NCBI GenBank assembly: GCA_013361335.1
Contig: JABFYH010000200.1
Span: 1-36,354, forward strand
Reading direction: 5' to 3'
Length of the DNA stretch: 36,354 nt
Origin: Gemmatimonadaceae bacterium
Lineage (GTDB): Bacteria > Gemmatimonadota > Gemmatimonadetes > Gemmatimonadales > Gemmatimonadaceae
Numbering within the stretch: position 1 is the stretch's first letter; each line of letters begins with the position of its first letter. This document shows positions 32,934-36,354 of this stretch, one piece after another. Both the position numbers and the translations under genes were made by a program. The notes below the pieces were generated by a model. That model had not been told where the DNA came from. It ran no database searches and was given only the letters and a program-made list of their open reading frames with translations.

Positions 32934-33206
32934 TCAATCGGCCGACGTGAAGGTGATGTCGGTGTCGATCGGCTTGCCGTGGCGCCACACCCCCGCGCCG
33001 TTGCGGGGGGCCGTCACCACCTCGAAGCGGACCTCGAGCTCCTGGGGCGCATCGGCGAAGGTCGGCCGGAGATCGTGGAGCACGGCGGTATACGCCGCCT
33101 CGTGATCGCTCGCGGAGACGATCCCGACGTGAATCGGGTGCGCAAAGCGCTGCATCTCCATCGCGCCCGGAATCTTCTCGGCGATGTAATAGACGTAGGT
33201 GTACAC
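32934..33206 (-). CDS. small hypothetical protein
   Basis: A 90-residue protein without signal peptide or membrane helix. It begins MYTYVYYIAEKIPGAMEMQ and contains HPIHVGIVSASDHEAAYTAVLHDLRP and a beta-strand-rich end (ELEVRFEVVTAPRNG, DTDITFTSAD). A compact alpha/beta fold is likely, but no family is recognised. The start is a GTG at 33206 with no clear ribosome site. It is placed between an FKBP lipoprotein gene and the carbonic anhydrase gene, all on the minus strand, so it is probably in one transcription unit with the latter. Confidence 0.65.
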   Translation of the reverse strand: MYTYVYYIAEKIPGAMEMQRFAHPIHVGIVSASDHEAAYTAVLHDLRPTFADAPQELEVRFEVVTAPRNGAGVWRHGKPIDTDITFTSAD

Positions 33207-33306
33207 GGTCGGTCGGTTGAAAGGTCGAGATCGATTCCCCGATTATATAGCCCGAGGACGGCCCCGAAGCCAGCGGACGGGCGCCGACGGTGTGCGCGGC
33301 CCGATG

Positions 33307-33771
33307 CTACTGGGCGCTCACGGCATCCACGGTGAACACCAGGACGGAGTTCCCCGGAATGGGCCCGTAGTCGTACCGGCCGTACGCGAGCTCCGGCGGG
33401 ATGATGAGCTGGCGGCGTCCGCCGACCTTCATCCCGACCAGGCCCTGATCCCATCCCTTGATCACCTGGCCGGACCCGAGCGTGAAGGAGAAGACGGGCT
33501 TGGGCGCCGCGTTCGCGTCGAACACGTCGCCGTTGACGAAGTAGCCGACGTACCGCATCCCCACCGTCTGGCCGGCGGCGAGCACGGTGCCGGTGCCGAC
33601 GGTGATGTCGCGGTAGTAGAGCCCGGAGGGCAGCTTCGTCGACTGCGCGAGGGTCACGCCGAGCGACGGGTCGAAGGTGGTCTGTTCGATGGGCACGGCA
33701 ACGGGTTCGGTGGTTGAGCCGGCGCAGGCGGCGGTGGCGCACAGCAGGATGGCGAGCAGACGAAAGCGCAT
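33307..33771 (-). CDS. FKBP-type peptidyl-prolyl cis-trans isomerase lipoprotein
   Basis: A 154-residue secreted prolyl isomerase that would assist folding of envelope proteins. The signal MRFRLLAILLCATAAC ends in a lipobox, so it is a lipoprotein. The FKBP domain is recognised by GLYYRDITVGTGTVLAAGQTV, MRYVGYFVNGDVFDAN, FTLGSGQVIKGWDQGLVGMKVGG, RRQLIIPPELAYG and the final VLVFTVDAVS. These hold the aromatic pocket residues of the active site (Tyr, Phe, Asp, Val, Ile, Trp, Tyr). The ATG at 33771 is the start of the signal peptide. It follows the RNA helicase gene after 44 bases. Confidence 0.93.
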   Translation of the reverse strand: MRFRLLAILLCATAACAGSTTEPVAVPIEQTTFDPSLGVTLAQSTKLPSGLYYRDITVGTGTVLAAGQTVGMRYVGYFVNGDVFDANAAPKPVFSFTLGSGQVIKGWDQGLVGMKVGGRRQLIIPPELAYGRYDYGPIPGNSVLVFTVDAVSAQ

Positions 33772-33815
33772 GAGATCGAGTGAGGAGGTGTGGACGATCG
33801 GGACGAACGGACGAG

Positions 33816-35573
33816 CTAGCCTGCCCCGCCCTGCTCGCGATCGCGTCGAACGGGAACGCGCTTGCCCTTGATCGTCGCGCCACGGAGGGTGTCGATGATG
33901 CCGTCCGCGATCTCGTCCGGCACCTCGACCAGGGAGAAGCGCTCGGTGATCTGGATGGCGCCGATGGCGCGCGGATCCACGCCCGCCTCGTTGACGATGG
34001 CCCCGACGAGATCCGCCGGCCGCACCTTCGCCTGGCGCCCCGCGCCGATGTACAGGCGGGCGACGTCCCATTCCGGCGTGATGCGCTCGCGCTTGCCTCC
34101 GCTGCTCCGCGCCCCCGCTTTGGCCGCCTCGTGGCGACGGGATCCGGCGCGCGGCGTCGGCGCGCGATCGCGCTCGCTGCGCGTCGGCCGCTCCGGCCGC
34201 AGCGTCACGGTCGGTATCTCCTCCGGATCGCCATCGCGCTCCGTGGCATCCGCCTGCTTCACCGCCGCCGCCGCGACGTCCATGACGTCGAACTCCTGCG
34301 CCAGCGAGTCGACGAGCACGCGAAACTGATCCAGCCCGCCGGCGAGGATCGTCTCGCGGAGGGAAGCACGGGTCATCTCCAGCCGCCGCGCGCGAAGGTC
34401 CGCCACGGTCGGCACCGCGGCGATCTCGATCTTCTGCTTGGTCTGATACTCGATGTTGCGCAGCAGCCGGTGCTCGCGCGGCTCGGCCAGGGTGATGGCG
34501 ACGCCCTCGCGGCCGGCCCGGCCGGTGCGCCCGATGCGATGCACGTACGCCTCGGCGGCGCTCGGCACGTCGTAGTTCACCACGTGCGACACGTGCTGCA
34601 CGTCGAGCCCGCGCGCGGCGACGTCGGTCGCGACGAGCAGATCGGTGGTGTTCGCGCGGAACTTCTTCATCACCCGGTCGCGCTGCTCCTGCGACAGGCC
34701 GCCGTGCAGCGCCTCGGCGCGGTAGCCGCGGCCGTTCAGCGTCTCGGTGACCTCGTCCACCTCCGTCCGCGTGCGGCAGAACACGATCGCCGACGTCGGG
34801 TTCTCCACGTCGAGGACGCGGCCGAGCGTCGCCATCTTGTGCGCGCGCGAGACGATGTACGCCACCTGACGCACCCGCGGCGCCGAGCCGGCCGGCACGA
34901 CCTCGCGGTCGATGCGCACGCGAACGGGGTTCCGGAGGTGCTTGTTCGCGATCTCGGCGATCCGCGGCGGAAGCGTCGCGCTGAAGAGCGCCGTCTGCCG
35001 CTCGGCGGGCATCGCCTCGAGGATGGCCTCGAGATCCTCGGCGAAGCCCATGTCGAGCATCTCGTCGGCCTCGTCGAGGATGACAGTGCGCACTCCCTCG
35101 AGCCGCAGCGTCTTGCGCCGGATGTGGTCGAGCGCCCGGCCCGGCGTGGCGACGACGACGTCGACACCGCGCTTCAGCGAACGGATCTGGGTCTCCATGC
35201 TCGCGCCGCCGTAGATCGGGAGCGCCACGATCCCCATCGCCTTGCCGTACTTGTGCACCGCTTCCGCTACCTGCATCGCCAGCTCGCGCGTGGGCACGAG
35301 GATGAAGGCGCGCGTGCGCTCGCGCGGCTCGGCGTCCGGTGTGAGCAGGTGGAGCAGCGGGAGCGCGAACGCCGCCGTCTTGCCGGTGCCGGTCGCCGCC
35401 TGGCCGAGGACGTCCCGGCCCTCGAGGAGGGGCGGGATCGCTTCGCGCTGCACGGGCGTCGGCTCCTCGTAGCCGAGCGCGGCGAGCGCGGAGACGACGC
35501 GCGTGTCGAGACCGAGACCGGAGAAGCCGGCGGCGGACGGAGAGCCGTCTGGGCTCGCGGTGCGGGGTGTCAT
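33816..35573 (-). CDS. DEAD-box RNA helicase with C-terminal DbpA-type RNA-binding domain
   Basis: A 585-residue ATP-dependent RNA helicase of the DeaD/CsdA type, with probable roles in ribosome assembly, cold adaptation or mRNA decay. All helicase motifs are seen in order: Q motif GYEEPTPVQ, motif I ATGTGKT, Ia PTREL, Ib TPGR, II DEAD, III SAT, IV IVFCRT, V TDVAARGLD and VI HRIGRTGRAG. After a linker rich in Arg, Glu and Pro (about 440-510) comes a DbpA-like RNA-binding domain (LYIGAGRQAKVRPADLVGAI through ATIKGKRVPVRRDRE). The ATG at 35573 lacks a Shine-Dalgarno sequence, and its leader is a repeat region shared with the divergent SET gene. Which of DeaD, RhlE or DbpA it replaces is not certain. 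Confidence 0.95.
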   Translation of the reverse strand: MTPRTASPDGSPSAAGFSGLGLDTRVVSALAALGYEEPTPVQREAIPPLLEGRDVLGQAATGTGKTAAFALPLLHLLTPDAEPRERTRAFILVPTRELAMQVAEAVHKYGKAMGIVALPIYGGASMETQIRSLKRGVDVVVATPGRALDHIRRKTLRLEGVRTVILDEADEMLDMGFAEDLEAILEAMPAERQTALFSATLPPRIAEIANKHLRNPVRVRIDREVVPAGSAPRVRQVAYIVSRAHKMATLGRVLDVENPTSAIVFCRTRTEVDEVTETLNGRGYRAEALHGGLSQEQRDRVMKKFRANTTDLLVATDVAARGLDVQHVSHVVNYDVPSAAEAYVHRIGRTGRAGREGVAITLAEPREHRLLRNIEYQTKQKIEIAAVPTVADLRARRLEMTRASLRETILAGGLDQFRVLVDSLAQEFDVMDVAAAAVKQADATERDGDPEEIPTVTLRPERPTRSERDRAPTPRAGSRRHEAAKAGARSSGGKRERITPEWDVARLYIGAGRQAKVRPADLVGAIVNEAGVDPRAIGAIQITERFSLVEVPDEIADGIIDTLRGATIKGKRVPVRRDREQGGAG

Positions 35574-35587
35574 GGTCGAAAGATACA

Positions 35588-35663
35588 CGGTCGGGCGGTC
35601 AGGCGGTCGGACAGCCTGACGGTCAGACGGCAAGCTGTCGGACCGTCGGAGCATCAGACCGAT
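35588..35663. repeat. nested palindromic tandem-repeat element between divergent genes
   Basis: The region is built of CGGTCGGG, CGGTCAGG and similar 8 bp units. A central perfect hairpin CTGAC-G-GTCAG (35616-35626) is surrounded by 12 bp arms (35604-35615 and 35634-35645, one mismatch) and further partial arms outward. It fills most of the 101 bp spacer between the helicase and SET genes, so it must overlap both leaders or promoters. Confidence 0.65.
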
Positions 35664-35674
35664 ATCTTTTTCCG

Positions 35675-36133
35675 ATGGACGATGCTGACGGCCTGCCATT
35701 CGAGATCCGCCTCTCACCGATGCAGGGCCAGGGTGCCTTCGCCACCCGGCCCATTTCGGCGGGGACGCGGCTCATCGAGTACGCCGGTCAACGGCTCACG
35801 CCGGCCGAGGCGGACGCTCGCTATCCCGACGTCGCCGGCGAGCGCCACCACACCTTCCTGTTCGCCATCGACGACGAGATCGTGATCGATGCCGCGGTCG
35901 ACGGCAACGAGGCGCGCTTCATCAACCACTCGTGCGATCCGAACTGCGACGCAGTGATCGACGACGGACGGATCTGGATCGAGACGATCCGCGACGTCGC
36001 GCCCGGCGAGGAGCTGGCGTACGACTACGCCTATGTGCTGGAGGAGCGGCACTCTCCCGCCGCCAAGCGCCGCTTTCCCTGCCACTGCGGGGCGGCGTCC
36101 TGCCGCGGGACGATCCTCGCGAAGAAGCGCTAG
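35675..36133 (+). CDS. SET-domain protein-lysine methyltransferase with post-SET cysteine cluster
   Basis: A 152-residue protein, essentially a stand-alone SET domain plus post-SET motif, that would transfer methyl from S-adenosylmethionine to lysine side chains. The AdoMet-binding start MQGQGAFATRPISAG, the EYAGQRL strand, the pseudoknot RFINHSCDPNCDA (81-93) and GEELAYDYAY (111-120, catalytic Tyr) are all present. A C-terminal zinc-binding post-SET motif, PCHCGAASCRGTI (Cys136, 138, 143), completes the site with Cys87 or Cys91. This arrangement is typical of eukaryotic histone methyltransferases and occurs in scattered bacteria. The target is unknown. The ATG has no ribosome site and follows the repeat element by 11 bases. 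It is divergent from the RNA helicase gene. Confidence 0.94.
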   Translation: MDDADGLPFEIRLSPMQGQGAFATRPISAGTRLIEYAGQRLTPAEADARYPDVAGERHHTFLFAIDDEIVIDAAVDGNEARFINHSCDPNCDAVIDDGRIWIETIRDVAPGEELAYDYAYVLEERHSPAAKRRFPCHCGAASCRGTILAKKR

Positions 36134-36312
36134 CTCGGGCGGCGCGATGCCGCCAGCTCGGCCTTCTCGCGGAAGGAGAAGATGCGACCGCACTGCGTGC
36201 AGGCGAAGCTGCCCGTCGGAACGCCAAGGTCGTACAGCTTGGCGAGCTGCGGATGCTCGCATGGCCCATCGCCCCACGCCTCGCGGAGCTGCTGCGCACG
36301 CTTCTGTTTCAT
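36130..36312 (-). CDS. small zinc-ribbon-like protein, function unknown
   Basis: A 60-residue protein with a possible zinc site: GPCEHPQLAKL contributes Cys and His, and FACTQCGRIFSFREKAEL contributes a CxxC knuckle followed by an aromatic beta-turn, as in zinc ribbons. The N-terminus (MKQKRAQQLREAWGD) is a basic helix. I recognise no family. It converges on the SET gene, and the two stop codons share the tetranucleotide CTAG at 36130-36133, so the coding regions overlap by 4 bases. A role in nucleic-acid binding would fit but is not shown. Confidence 0.75.
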   Translation of the reverse strand: MKQKRAQQLREAWGDGPCEHPQLAKLYDLGVPTGSFACTQCGRIFSFREKAELAASRRPS

Positions 36313-36354
36313 CGGCCGTCCTGTGGCGCCTGGTGGAGATTGGTCGGGCGGGTG

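Overview
This is a 36.4 kb stretch of high-GC bacterial chromosome. A SusC/SusD outer-membrane pair, several envelope lipoproteins and barrels with Thr/Val/Asp-rich linkers, large M13 and M28-type peptidases, three L,D-transpeptidases and a eukaryote-like SET protein together suggest a Gram-negative member of the Gemmatimonadota (Gemmatimonadaceae-like). The lineage is inferred from gene content and style and has not been tested by a search. There is no integrase, transposase, CRISPR array or tRNA. The region reads as ordinary chromosome with lineage-specific accessory genes.

Layout. 1-1.6 kb: dnaX (cut by the left edge) and an SRP RNA gene with its own promoter, both on the minus strand. 1.6-4.6 kb: a threonine-aldolase-type enzyme, a small repeat lipoprotein, a YihY/BrkB membrane protein and a YtxH protein. 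4.6-15.5 kb: a long minus-strand run carrying a HEAT-repeat protein, a glycosyltransferase-like protein, transaldolase, pyruvate kinase, an MBL-fold hydrolase, phosphoglucose isomerase, class II aldolase, a histidine-kinase-like protein and an NtrC-type sigma-54 activator. Several of these genes overlap or abut. A single-domain response regulator diverges from the HEAT gene. 16-22 kb: two small lipoproteins and the SusC/SusD pair, followed by an 840 bp non-coding stretch. 22.5-31.4 kb: an envelope cluster with an outer-membrane barrel, three L,D-transpeptidases, a DinB-fold protein, an M13 metallopeptidase and a fused M28 plus M49-like double peptidase. 31.4-36.3 kb: a GlsB-type membrane protein, a beta carbonic anhydrase operon, an FKBP lipoprotein, a DEAD-box RNA helicase and, divergent from it, a SET-domain methyltransferase. 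A small zinc-ribbon-like gene converges on the SET gene.

How they work together. The 6.8-13.1 kb block joins upper and lower glycolysis (pgi, fba, pyk) with the non-oxidative pentose phosphate enzyme tal, and signalling proteins bracket it at both ends. The envelope block could import peptides or glycans (SusCD), degrade peptides (M13, M28/M49) and remodel peptidoglycan (L,D-transpeptidases). This functional grouping is inference.

Most interesting signals: (i) one 898-residue polypeptide with two complete metallopeptidase motif sets of different families; (ii) a family of nested palindromes built from 7-8 bp tandem units at four gene borders, two of which supply the last codons of a gene; (iii) a response regulator/HEAT/glycosyltransferase triad whose glycosyltransferase has lost most expected catalytic motifs; (iv) a kinase-like protein with a good phospho-acceptor His but a decayed ATP-binding half, coupled to an NtrC-type regulator; (v) a YihY/BrkB gene with no ATG, GTG or TTG ahead of its conserved first helix; (vi) an SRP RNA with an apparent extra nucleotide in its apical loop.
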